DNA from: Mactra quadrangularis
Lineage: Eukaryota; Mollusca; Bivalvia; Venerida; Mactridae
Length of the DNA: 64,000 nucleotides
Direction: 5' to 3'
NCBI GenBank assembly: GCA_025267735.1
Contig: CM046298.1
Coordinates: 37,385,264 to 37,449,263 of the forward strand
Every line of letters starts with the position of its first letter. The first letter of the stretch is position 1. A program made the position numbers and the translations under genes. This document shows positions 12,168 through 24,019 of the stretch, in pieces. The notes under the pieces are model-generated. The model was given only the letters and a program-made list of their open reading frames with translations, searched no databases and had not been told where the DNA came from.

Positions 12168-12531
12168 AGGGACTTTCGTTAGTTATCTTCCCCGGATAAA
12201 ATCTGGCGCAATCCAATTGGTGAGTAGGTCCTTACAGTTGGACTCCTCGGATTTTATCATTTATGTCTTCTGTAAGAATAACAAAATATTTCATCTAATA
12301 TCTTTCAAGTTAATGAAGATATTAACAGGAGTGTTGAAATTTAAGATAGTTTTTTACCCTAATAATACTTAACTTGAATTTCAAACAAATTAAATGATCG
12401 ACAAAAAAGTTATTTAAGATTAATTTTAGCAAAATGACATTGAAAAGTAAGGGTAAAATCCGAGTAATCCAACTAATTGGACCTACTTATTTGAAGAGTA
12501 TACAAGGGGAAATAACTGACTGAAGACCCTT
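12168..12531. mobile_element. AGGGAC-family MITE, dispersed copy
   Basis: Starts AGGGACTTTCGTTAGTTATC and ends AACTGACTGAAGACCCTT. Aligns end to end with the copies in the methyltransferase tandem units. Confidence 0.8.
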
Positions 12532-12899
12532 ATTACAGCGAAAATAAAATGGCACCAATATCTGAATTATACATACGTTAAAAGTAAATCCTTCAATTAA
12601 GATGTTATAATCAAAAACTCAATGTCTCTTGTTTGCCGAGTTCCATTAAATACCCTATCTCTTACGTGTTTATCAGTTTTAAGGTACGTGATGCTTGTAT
12701 TGACCAGTCAGAACGCAGTTTATATGTCGACTATCTGACATTTTACTGAAGGCACTGAATTTGTTTAAAAGGTCAAAGTAGGTTTAGTGCTTCGACAACA
12801 TTTGTATTCAAAGGACTATTTAGTGATACTTATTTTGTAAATGTTATTGTACATGTACTTATAATTTTTTACTTATCCGTTTTTATGGAAAGCATAAGC

Positions 12900-14780
12900 C
12901 CGCGATATTGGGGTGCAGTTTCAGACTATTTATTCTTATAAAAACAAAATTAACTGTTCAGTGCGAGTACCTCAGTTTTGTGGCTCAGCAACTGTTATCA
13001 CAGTCAAAAAATAATGTTATGAACTTGTTGTTTTTAAAGACGGCGAAAATCGTTAGATTTACTGTTAGGTCTCCCCTATGATTATTTTTTATATGTGTGC
13101 AAATACACATGTAAAGCTATTTAAGATGTTGCATTTGCATTTATTGAAGTATTTTCAATTTTATTTTACCATATTTATGAAAAGATCTTGATTATTGAAT
13201 TCATTTTGAATACATGTACCCTTTCAAATGTATAGTGTCCGGTTTTTTCTCAACTGTCAATGCTTGAATAATTTCACAGTGACTGAATGCAATGTCTTTG
13301 CACTGGTGGACTAATTGTTATTAAAAATATCTTGACTAAAACATATCATACGGCATAAGCAGCTTTACTCGATCATAATACACTTTCCGAAACGCATGGA
13401 TGTATTACGACAATAATATTAGCAAATGCATTCACCGTGAAATTAATCATGTTTTGACAGTTGAGAAAAAACGAACAATACATGTAGTGTGATTCTTAAA
13501 CGTTTATCCATTTTCAATAAAATGTTATAAACATGTAAAATTGATTTGTGGATATAGAATTATAATAGTTAGTCTGTGAATCTGGACTGTAATTCTGATG
13601 TTATATATATTATCAAAAAGTAATTCCTTAATATTATGTATAATTGAAATTCTACTTTAATCTGATTTTCGAAGAGTAATTTTACCTTTAACTTATTTAG
13701 CGCATGCCCAAGCGATTGGCGTATACACCGTTTATCGACTTATTCCGTCAATATTCGTAATTGTTCGACAATTTTTTGTTTTCGAAGTTGCTAACGAAAT
13801 AAATTTACGAAACGGGATAATTTTGCCCATGACATATAATTATTGTTACGATTTAGGCGTGCAAATTTATTTATCACAAGAAAAACATAAAAGTAACCTT
13901 GTCAATCGAACTTGTTTCTATTTTCATAAATTATTCCCCAGCCATTGTCATATCGATGGCCTTTCTGCTTTAATATGTGAAAGTTTCAGTTTTGACAATT
14001 TTGATCATTAGAAACGTTTGCTGACGAAGCGTGCAATCATTAATTGTTAATAGAACGTCTAAATGCTGAATTTCTGAAGTTTTGCTCGATTAAACACCAG
14101 TTTGGGCAATTTCGCGCATAATGCACTATACCATGAAGAAAATAAAAATCATGCTGACATTGACATTTTGTTATTGCCCGATTACCTGTTATACAATGTA
14201 TTTTAAAATCCTTTCAAACTCATTTTAAGAAATATATTTGAAAAGATATTTGGCGCTATGCATGGTTAATTTTGATTGAAGTATGAATAGTCATATTCGC
14301 TGTTTGGTCATATCTCCAGGAATTTATAATCAAATAGCATAGTAAGTCATACATAACATACAGAGTAAATAGTCAGCAAATACTGTCCGTGCTACGTACC
14401 ATTCTATCACAAATAACCAATGGTATCATATGTTTTATCCATTTTTATATAATGGAAGATATTTTTTTCATTGGACAAACAGGTATGGAAGAGCAAATTG
14501 TATTGGTTAAAAATATAGGTCAAAAGTTGGCTTTGACAGCGGCGCCGAATAATGATAATCATTACTTTGGCATACTGAAGTGAAGCGATCGATATATGAG
14601 TCATGTTTAGATTAAGCCATATTTGAAAAGTAAACGAATTTTCTTTAAGACAGGTCTTTTGTATTTTGTAGTCATTGTTATAACATTGTTTGTTGGTTAA
14701 TTAAGAGAAATTTGTGCATTTATATGATGTATAAATGTAACATTTACCGCATCAGAAGCTTTAACCAGAGCTTGAAACAA
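12900..14780. other. Intergenic AT-rich DNA with one MITE
   Basis: No exon-like sequence recognised. 13242-13472 is a 231-bp element with 19-bp inverted ends GTTTTTTCTCAACTGTCAA; relatives lie at about 52171-52396 and 54367-54509 in SERAC1 introns. Nothing else notable. Confidence 0.6.
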
Positions 14781-14784
14781 AGAA

Positions 14785-14990
14785 CCAAACGACTTGAATC
14801 CCTGGGTGGGCTTACTTTCGTGGAGTTTTATCTTTAAATAATTTCTACCACTATTCTCCCTTATACCACTGATTCTTAATCATGTAAGGCAGTTGTCAGT
14901 CACTGACGGAAGTATGCGTTTAGTAACTGGTTAACAGCTAAAATCCAGGCATATAGTCTTTCCATGAACGTTATGTAAGTTGGCTGACAA
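14785..14990 (+). mobile_element. tRNA-derived SINE, 5' truncated
   Basis: Plus-strand copy with TTGTCAGTCACTGACGGAAG and tail GGTTAACAGCTAAAATCCAG. The head is mostly lost. A run of 21 C follows directly. Confidence 0.7.
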
Positions 14991-15011
14991 CCCCCCCCCC
15001 CCCCCCCCCCC
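14991..15011. repeat. 21-base C homopolymer
   Basis: An unbroken run of C following the truncated SINE. Its length is likely unreliable in any assembly. Confidence 0.95.
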
Positions 15012-15139
15012 GATTATGACATATATACAATATGTTACTACGGCATCAAACCTTACTAAAAAGAATTTGATATGTGCATTTATTTAATATACATGTGACA
15101 GCAGAAATGTGCAAAGTTTAGATTTAAATTTAGGTAAGT

Positions 15140-15330
15140 GGTCTGTGGCACTTTTCACAAAACATCTTACTACAAAAATCATCGTAAGTCAAAAGCAAGA
15201 AGCATCAATAATGAATATCATATCATAGTTACGTTTATAATCTATCTGACTTTGAACTGCGAAATTATGAACTTGACTTACGATGACCTTTTTTTACGTA
15301 AGAATATTTGTGAAAAGGAGCTCTGGTTAT
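15140..15330. mobile_element. GTGCTTTTCAC-family MITE, diverged
   Basis: Ends GGCACTTTTCACAAAACATC and TTTGTGAAAAGGAGCTC with the family core AAAAGCAAGAAGCATCAATA inside. Confidence 0.65.
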
Positions 15331-15773
15331 AAAAAAAATTAACGTCAGTATGACTTACTTACAATTAGTCCTATATCTGATACAGGTCATAGATGGGTTC
15401 TTATCAATTGAGTTCGCTAGCCCAATCTTGTGTTTAACCGCCAAAACTGTCCCACTTTTTATTTATTATATAAAAATATGGAAGTAAAGAAAAACCGTTG
15501 AAAAGTCGTTTTTAATCAAAGCGCTGAAACCACTGAATGAACAATTGATTGAACGTTCACCTCACTACACCTGTTATTGTTTCTTATCTGACTTTTTGTG
15601 TGGCCAACGCCTTATTCTTGTATCACTATGTAAATATTCAAGTCAATGTTTGCATTATTTGTAGTCCTTATGCTCTATATAAATGTCAATTTGCTATTTT
15701 TAACTGTTTTTCAACTATTCTGAGTGAAACCTGATTAAACCTGTTATGTTTTACTGCGCAACGCCACTGCACA

Positions 15774-16057
15774 TGAAACAGTTTTGACTGTTGCCCTCGC
15801 GTGCGAACTGTTGCCCTCACGAGCGAACTGTTGCCCTCACGTGCGAACTGTTTCATAGAGAGCAGTGCCAAGGGAAGTAACCGCATTAAAAAACACCCAA
15901 GCGTCCAATGAGCGAGATCATTGCAAGCGTCTTTAGAGTTACCAAACGAAAAGTAGAAAAAAAAGTAAATTATGTTGAAAATATCTACGATATGTCGCGG
16001 TTTGAAGACATTAAAGAGAGTGATCTCGAACTTTTGCTGAGAATCGGGACTCGCTAA
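15774..16057 (+). other. Repeat with short open frame, possible mobile-element 5' end
   Basis: 15790-15850 holds three copies of a 24-bp unit (GCGAACTGTTGCCCTCACG). Then an ATG at 15908 opens a 49-codon frame beginning MSEIIASVFRVTKRK and containing MSRFEDIKESDLELLLRIGT, which resembles the first residues of transposon-related proteins of animals, before a TAA. Possibly a truncated element; function not recognised. Confidence 0.3.
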
Positions 16058-16131
16058 GCACACGTAATGCCATCCGCTTCTGAAACTATCTTTATTGCCA
16101 TGTTATATTTGTACTTGCATTAGGTAATAAA

Positions 16132-16275
16132 ACACTTATTGCATGGGTGTTTGGGGAACAGTCAAAACTATTATCCCTCGGTATCAGGGACAACATTAAG
16201 AACAGTTCTTAAGTTGTCCCTGATACCTCGGGAAAATAGTTTTGACTGTTCCCCAAACACCCATGAAATAAGTGT
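16132..16275. repeat. 144-bp near-perfect palindrome
   Basis: Arms of about 70 bp start ACACTTATTGCATGGGTGTT and end AACACCCATGAAATAAGTGT, meeting at TTAAGAACAGTTCTTAA. Only a few mismatches. Likely a hairpin MITE. Confidence 0.88.
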
Positions 16276-16689
16276 ATACTGTTACAATAAATTGGGTACA
16301 CTGGAACTACTTATTTTCACGCTGTCACATTTATAATGTGTTATCCGGCCCGTCCATGAACTGGCACAAGTATACAGGGGCGGATACAGAATAGGGCTGC
16401 CTAGGGGGCTGGTAGACCCAATACGGGGTCTCCCTTGGAATTTTTAAATAAATGAAGGTCTAAAATCGTGCATTCTGGTACATTTTTTGGCTGTTTTTGT
16501 CGCATCCAAAATAGCACAGATTAACACTTAACTGGTCAATCCCACATTTTTACGTGTCTGGACCCCTTTCAAAATGGCCGCCACAAGCCTTGAAATTGGT
16601 ATTTTTAACTGGATTTAGTGAATTTCACTTTATGAAAGTCGTCCTAAAAATGACTCTTTTTTCGCGTGCCTCCCCGAAATGTCCACCCT

Positions 16690-16855
16690 TTGCTAACAGA
16701 GATGAGATAGAACCAGTTGTCCACCCCTGTCAAACTGAGATGGCACCAGTTGTCTAGCTGGCAAATTGACATGGGACCAGTTGTCCATCCTGGCAAAACT
16801 ACATTGGACCAGTTGACCACCTCTGTCAAAAAGGGCATTGGACAAGTTGTCTATG
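16690..16855. repeat. Degenerate short tandem repeat (ACCAGTTGTCC)
   Basis: Five copies with period 31-35 of GG(A/C)ACCAGTTGTCCA followed by a C-rich TG(T/G)CAAA stretch. Overlapping open frames are not genes. Confidence 0.75.
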
Positions 16856-17836
16856 GGACTAGTAGTCCGGCTCTTGGAATATGACCGATACTAAAAATTA
16901 TTTAGACTAAAAAGGATTAAATTTGAGATAAAATCTAGTTCTGTATCTTTACACTGTATTAAAATTGTTATAATATGATTACTTCAACACCCGATAAAAT
17001 AAAAGCATTGAGTAAAATTGTTAAAAAAATGAAATTGATTGATAAAAACCTTAGTGTGTTTTAAAGTGGGATGAAAATAACCAATACTTAAAATTCATGG
17101 AAAATAGAATTTGATAAAATTAATGAATGAATATAGTATAAGATAAACAACTCACTCGGTGAAATATAAATCGATCTTACACTGATATTGACGAATATCC
17201 TCCATATATGTAACCTACATCTCAAATCAACGGTTTGAAAACCACGTGGTCTAAGTGAGTAGCTTCAAAAAATAACCCGATAAAAGTCCAAAATATAAAC
17301 ATAAAACTTACTAAGTTCAATCACCAAGCCTCACGATCAAGTTGTCCCGGCACGAATGTCGTAACATTCAGAGTACGTCACGAGAGAAATAGTATGTTCA
17401 ATTATCCTTTTAAAGCGCACCACCATTATATATAACCGTAATACGATAATGAAGTTTGGTATCGTATATTCAGTATATATAAGATAAACAAAAACACATT
17501 TTACATTTATCATGTAACACTATTCATATAATACTCTTAAAACGTAAAAACTGTATCACTGATTCAATATTAAATACTATGGTACAATGTATAAAGTCCG
17601 AACTTCAATCGACTGTAGCCTGCTAATGTTTATATTTTAGTCTGTAGTACTCGTATTACTCACGCTGTTGTGACTGGTATATCGATTTAATTAACTATGT
17701 ACTCACATTGGTATGGTATTATCCGGGTTTTTTTCTTAAGTATCAGACCTTGAACAAGTTCAATGTGACTGAATGCGATATACTTTAATATTGGTAAATT
17801 TTATTCAACTGTCAGTGGCGCATACATTGTCAGTGG

Positions 17837-17906
17837 CCCATTCTCGTTCCCAGAGGCTAGCAGATACTAGCTCGAGAATCTTGATAACCTCGGGGTACGA
17901 GAATGG
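17837..17906. repeat. Palindromic element related to 1060-1139
   Basis: Begins GCCCATTCTCGTTCCCAGAG and ends GGGGTACGAGAATGGC; arms are less perfect than in the 1060 copy. Confidence 0.7.
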
Positions 17907-18324
17907 CATTTACCCCGCTAATTTTAATATTCACTACAGTGTTTCTTACCAACTCTTAATAATCGATTATTTAAATCAGCAGGGTTTACGACTAGGCGCA
18001 AGTAAAAGGAACTGCAAGCGCCGGTATCGACGACTATGTAAGAAAAAGTTGCACCGGTACCTGAGTTTATAGCCGGCGCACGTCATTTTGCATTTCAAGT
18101 TACAAGTTATATTAGTAAATTTTACACCCTATAACAGTACCCACCAAAAATTTGGAAACAAAAGAAATTTAGTACAATTCTTGAATTTTGATGATTATGG
18201 TTTGCTGAATTATGATTGTTAATATGTTTAAGTTTGGTTTGTTATAAAATGAAAAAAAAATCATGAATGCTACCCATTTATATGACATCCTAAAGCCTCC
18301 AAATTACCCATTCAGCGTCTAAAT

Positions 18325-18416
18325 ATGTCCGAGATTATTTGCAGCGAATGGTCGAGGAGTTCCGAATGTATCGTTACGGGATGTTTTGGAACGTTTAGGG
18401 TAATTGAACAGGCCAC
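18325..18416. repeat. CTCGGCCAT-family element, half palindrome
   Basis: Contains GCGAATGGTCGAGGAGTTCC, then ATGTATCGTTACGGGATG and GTTTAGGGTAATTGAACAGG, the right half of the family. Confidence 0.65.
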
Positions 18417-20221
18417 AGTCGTCTGGGTATATAAAAAGTATATATAAATTCATGTATCTACGTGTCCTTATTACGTTGCACGTATCTTTTTCCAAACATT
18501 CTTTATTCTTACGCTCAAGGTTATTAAGATTATAATAAGACATTCGGGCGAATATCGTACAAACGTCTTTAGGTAATAACCAAGTTTTGGAAACTATTTG
18601 TGAAAAGGCTTGTTAAGCAGTTTAACTGACGTAATGATATTCAGTAAATGAGTACACTGTAAACAGAGCGTTAACCTTCTCTATAAATATGATTTAGGCC
18701 GTCAATTCTTATGCAGAAATAGTTTTGACTTACAAAAATTACCTCGACCTAACTGCAATGCCTTTTATACGCGACAAAAACTAGTTCAGTCATTGTATTG
18801 GCATTGCGATATCATATTTTTTATTTGATTATCGACGTTCCCAGGACCGTCGATATAAACAATTATCAAGATTTGACCGTTTTGTAGTCGACACCACTTG
18901 CCTTAAGCCAATCAAAACGATGCATTTGAGGTCACATGATAAAAAATGGACGTCAAGTAGACGCCAGCTATGTTTTATATACGTAAAGAAGAAACAATTT
19001 TATGTAAGGTATAAATAAAACTAGATAGTGACACACATAGTCCAAATAGATACATTATTTTCATGCTTTACGGTGAAATGCTGTGTTATTCGATGAAAAT
19101 TAACGATGAAAATATCGGTTTATATTTTCACTACGGTGCAAATATAGAAAATGACGGACTACTTTTTCAAGGGAGACAGACAAGCTACAGCTATTTCCAA
19201 CATCATGTAAGCAAGTTCAATGGTGACAAAAATGCTTCAGTTAATGCTAAACCAGACGATGATATCAACAAATCAATCTTATCCTGTTGCTAACTGATTC
19301 TTAAAACGAAAACCTACAAGTTTAGTCGACACAGTCTCAGTTCGGATTACACGGCAATCGCGCGACTGCATACACCTATAACGGAGATTTTTCTACATAA
19401 TTGGGGCCAAATGCGAGAGTTTTGGACTTTTAATGAATGGTGAATAAATAATACAAACAATAATCTGATACAGGTTTTCACAAGAAAATTCATAACAAAT
19501 CTTGGAATAACTTACGTCACTATTTAAATCCAGCGAGGAACGTTGACTGTATCAAAGCTGCATCGTGTGCATTGAATTCCTTTCTGTGGTTAATTAGATG
19601 AATATCAAGTCCATATACGGTAAATACAAAGGTTGACTAGTAATTTTATCATCGACATCTTCGCTATTTTGGTAAACCAATGACGCATCCCTTCAGCGCG
19701 TATACATGTTTTTCCTTACATTATCCTTATATCCATATCGTCATTTACAAATCAGTGTTAAAAAGGAAAACATGTACTTACCAGACGCCTGATAATATCG
19801 TTAAATCCTGCCGTTTAATCACGTAATATGACATTACAATAAAAACTTCTGCGTTGATTTAAAATTCGCGTACTCCAACTCCGACGTAAACACATTTACC
19901 TTGACATTGTCTGTTTATCTGCAGTTCACGTTTTGTCTCCTTCCGCGTTAGGACACTGTTACACGATTGTTGAGTTTAATTTTGTTTTCCCCACATACTC
20001 TTTACCGTAACAAACATGAATACATTAGATTTGGATTGGTACTGTCTTCAGAAATAAACGATTCGGTTACAATGAATTGTGCACACTGGAACTACTTATA
20101 TTAGCTCTATCACATTTATAATTTGTTATACGGCCAGTCCATGAACTGGCACAGGTAGAATAGATCTATAGTCTTGCATCATTCCAGGTGAAAAGCATGA
20201 AGAAAAAAAAACCAGAAAATT

Positions 20222-20366
20222 CGCCAATTTCGGTGTAAGATCTATTTATATTTCACCTTGTGAGCTTAGAAAATGACATTTTCACTCGTGGCTACGCCAC
20301 TCGTGAAAAATATGTTTTCTAAGCTCACTCGGTGAAATATAAATCGATCTTACACCGAAATCTGCG
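20222..20366. repeat. 145-bp palindromic MITE
   Basis: 71-bp arms beginning CGCCAATTTCGGTGTAAGAT and meeting at GTGGCTACGCCAC. A fragment of the same family (CACTCGGTGAAATATAAATC) is at about 17152-17205. Confidence 0.87.
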
Positions 20367-22299
20367 AATATCCTCTATGTATTACTTTCTCCGTGAAAAA
20401 AAACACCTGTAAACTTCTAATAAATGAATCCATTTTATTCTCCAGGACATGAAATAGATTAGATTTTGCTTGAAAATGAAATAACTTCTAATGCAAAACC
20501 TGTTGAACCATTTAATATTTAAATGGTGATGGATAAAGACAATAATTAATGCAATTAAATATTATAATTAACCTGTGACATGTGGTGACCTTTTGAACCA
20601 GAAACTAGCTAAACACGTCAGCGTGGCTAAGTACAAGTTGTAGCTAGCCGCCACGTCACTTCTATCAGTGTTTTTAATCTAGAATTTAATTTGCTTCTTT
20701 AAAAATATAAAACGTGTGCATGCATAGTTCGTACAAAACAACAAAAGTGTTTGTGTAAACATCAAAAATGAAACAATCCATTTCAGAGGTAGGCAGTAAT
20801 GAAAATAAAAGTTATATACTAATTCATTTAACAAAATTAATGTGTCGGATAAACCATCGCCCCCTTAGTCAATCATGCTTGTAATGGTAGACCGCTTTTC
20901 CATTACACCAACAAGACACTCATAAAACATATTAAAATTATTATATTTTATTGTCATCCTGGGCATCCCCAGTCGTGGATTAGTTTATTGTATTGTTTAT
21001 ATAAACAGTGTTTTGTTTTTGTATGAAGTATATATCCTTACTATACGAAGGCAACATGACTAAACGAAGTATAATAAAAAAATGTATCAAAATATACATT
21101 TAGTATAAAAGTGTTGTTGAAGTACATGTAGTTGGACATTTAATTTAGATGTGATTAAATGTGATTTTCATATTCTTTAATGTAAATTTTGTGATTTAAT
21201 TTGAAGCGCAATCGAACATAAAGACTATATATATTTTTGCCATAGATTAATGGACTGTGATTTGATTCGATAGGACGTAATACATTTGTACTTTAGATAT
21301 ATCTAGGCATGATGTTTATTCCACAGATCAGGTAAAGTATATCGTTGTGTACAAGACCACGCGTCTTTGTGTGCTTTAAACAATGGACTTGCTCATTTTA
21401 AAACTCTTCAAATTGATCACGTCACTCATTAGTACTTAACTTAGTACTTGTTGATTTGATAAAGTGAAATAATCGCTGCGGGGAGTTTGGCTCATTTAGT
21501 GGGTGAACAAGTACATGTATTAGCATTTCCAAAAATGCTTGAAATTGCCGTTTAGCCGTGTATGACATCTCTATTAGTAAAACATTCAAGCAATATGTGT
21601 CAGCGTTTTAGACCGTCGCATGTCTATTTATAGAATGCCTGGAAATAATCCATCGAATGAACAGGCGCTGTCCGGGACATGTTTCGACTGCGCACATATA
21701 ACAGCAATATTATGGTAAACTTTAGAACTATACCTGTCTATTTAAACACAATGGAACTATATTTAATTTATAAGCAAACCGAAATATTCGAGAACATGTT
21801 TTGCCCTATTTCCGATATGTATTAATAGACTCGTATTTTACGTATACGGTCTTACTGACTGATATCCTTACCTTCTATATATAGAATGTTAATAAACTCG
21901 CTCGAAAGTAAGGAAGATAAGTATGCATTTTTTCAACAAATGCGAGTTTTAAAAAGAATAAGCATGTAACAACTAGTTTTGCATTTTCTTGGTCTTATAT
22001 TGCAACTTTTATAAACTGGCACTCGTTTATATATTGATAATGGTATTTGAGAAATTGTAATTGAAACTGTTTGGGAAAACGAGGCATTTATGATTGCACT
22101 CATTGTGACCACAAATGCACGTCGATTAAATAGAATATACGGAATTCAGTGGTCATTCACTAAAGATAGAAGGCATTGTATATTTCCTTAAGCAATCATA
22201 GTTCCCAACAATAGCTAGTGGTGAAATGTCACACTTTCTTTGAAAAAAAAGACTTTGTATGAATCTCTCACAACTGCAAAAAGAACACTTAATTAGCTT

Positions 22300-22527
22300 T
22301 TGCGCATTATGTACGTACGACGTGAACGAAAATATGGAATACCCCTCACGGACGACGGAGCACGGAACTATGGAATACTAGCCATATACCCAACGATATT
22401 CTTGTTGAACGAAATATCGAGGATACGGACACGTTCACGGACGACGGAGCAAGGAGCTATAGAAATACTAGCCCAAGACGCACAACCATTCGCAGTATTC
22501 GGCGATTTGGTACGCAGCAGAATATAG
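22300..22527. repeat. Partial direct repeat in intergenic DNA
   Basis: CACGGACGACGGAGCACGGA at about 22347 recurs as CACGGACGACGGAGCAAGGA at about 22435 (offset 88), each followed by a related ATGGAATACTAGCC-type stretch. GC content is above the surroundings. No protein recognised. Confidence 0.55.
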
Positions 22528-24019
22528 TGCGGCGCATGAAAGCAAAATCGTTAGATATTTTCGTTCTTTGATACAATCATTATTAAAGTGTAAACTAAAT
22601 GATTACTTATAACTTCAGGAATATTAACCCATAGATACAAAGTCAGTAATGCAATAGTCTTCGCCATTTTAGTAATGCCTCTCTTTGTCACGCCATCAAC
22701 ACATAGGGACCACAATGGAAATAAGGGCTTGCCCTTTTTTGTGTTATCCCTGGTGTTGGTGTGCATTACATAGTTACAACATCATAATGTCTGTCATATT
22801 TATGTTTGTATGTTTTTACTATGTGTACACTATGCCAAATAAATATTATTATTGTTATTATTATTATTATTACGATCATATAAAGTGTATTGCTTTTTTT
22901 TGTTTAAACTATACAACTCGTTTATAAGCATGGTCGTTTCAAATAAAAAACAATGTTGCGGTAAAAGTCACTATAATGTATACGTAATTATTGCAATAGT
23001 CAACAGATTTTATTTCGATTTTTTAATCAAATCAAATCTGGACCCTTTAACATTTAATAAAGTTTAAACTTATTTTATTGATAATGTTAAATGTTCAAAA
23101 ATAACTTGATATAAATTAAAAATATATACATACAACTTACATTATGTAAAGCACTAAGCCGCACGAATATGATGTCCCGGAATGAATGTCGTAATATTCA
23201 GAGAGTAAATCACGAGAGAAATAAATTTTCTAATATTTTTTTGAAGTACACCACCATTCTATACCTGAAACCCGGTGTGAAATTAGAAATTTAATATCAA
23301 ATGTTTAAGTTAAACGAGAAAAATATTTGATCTTTATCATATAACACTACTCGTATAACACCCTTGAAAAGTAAAGACTATATCACTGATTCAATATTGA
23401 ATACTGTGGAACAAGGTATGAAGTCCGAACTACAAGCGACTATACATAGCGTGCTAATGTTTATATTTAATTCTGTATAACTCTCGCTGTAGTGACTTAT
23501 ATATAACTATTTAAATAACAATACGATGATACTGTTATACATATATTCAATTTATTTCCACTTTTCAGTGATAAATACATATATAGTTACATCAGATCAT
23601 ATAAACTATATAAACATTGACATATAAACTGCATAAACAATAGAATATAAGTGAAATGCATACAATGATATGTACAAAGATATTTAACAAAAAGTCGTTA
23701 TACTCATTGTTTCCTGTAGGTTTGAGTGCTATGATGAATTTTGGATTTAATAAAGAGTTACAAGTATTGGAATTGTTTTTATGATTGACTGTAAAATTAT
23801 AAGTTAAACACAATAAGCCACATGATATACGTATATGATTGAGAAAATTTTTTAAGCGTCTGTGTTCCAAAACATTCAGTAATGATATGCTGGTTTATAT
23901 AACGTATATGTACATGACACAGTTAACAGGTACATGTATATACTTCTTGTAATTGTCTATTTACAAGAGCATTTATATAATGTTTATAGCATGAATTATT
24001 TCCGTGCGTGATTTTGCAC

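Larger units (their letters stand above)
17270..21330. repeat. Left copy of an old segmental duplication
   Basis: Three blocks, at about 17280-17690, 18480-18810 and 20499-21320, reappear in the same order and orientation at about 23140-23500, 26090-26430 and 29692-30195. Shared landmarks are GAATGTCGTAACATTCAGAG, the TTTGGAAACTAT / GAGTACACTGT stretch, and ACAAGTTGTAGCTAGC. No gene is recognised inside. Confidence 0.75.

Noticed and set aside
19063..19293. 76-residue frame starting MLYGEMLCYSMKINDENIGL
   Set aside because: Composition is more protein-like than its neighbours, but no family, splice site or partner exon could be found; left uncalled.
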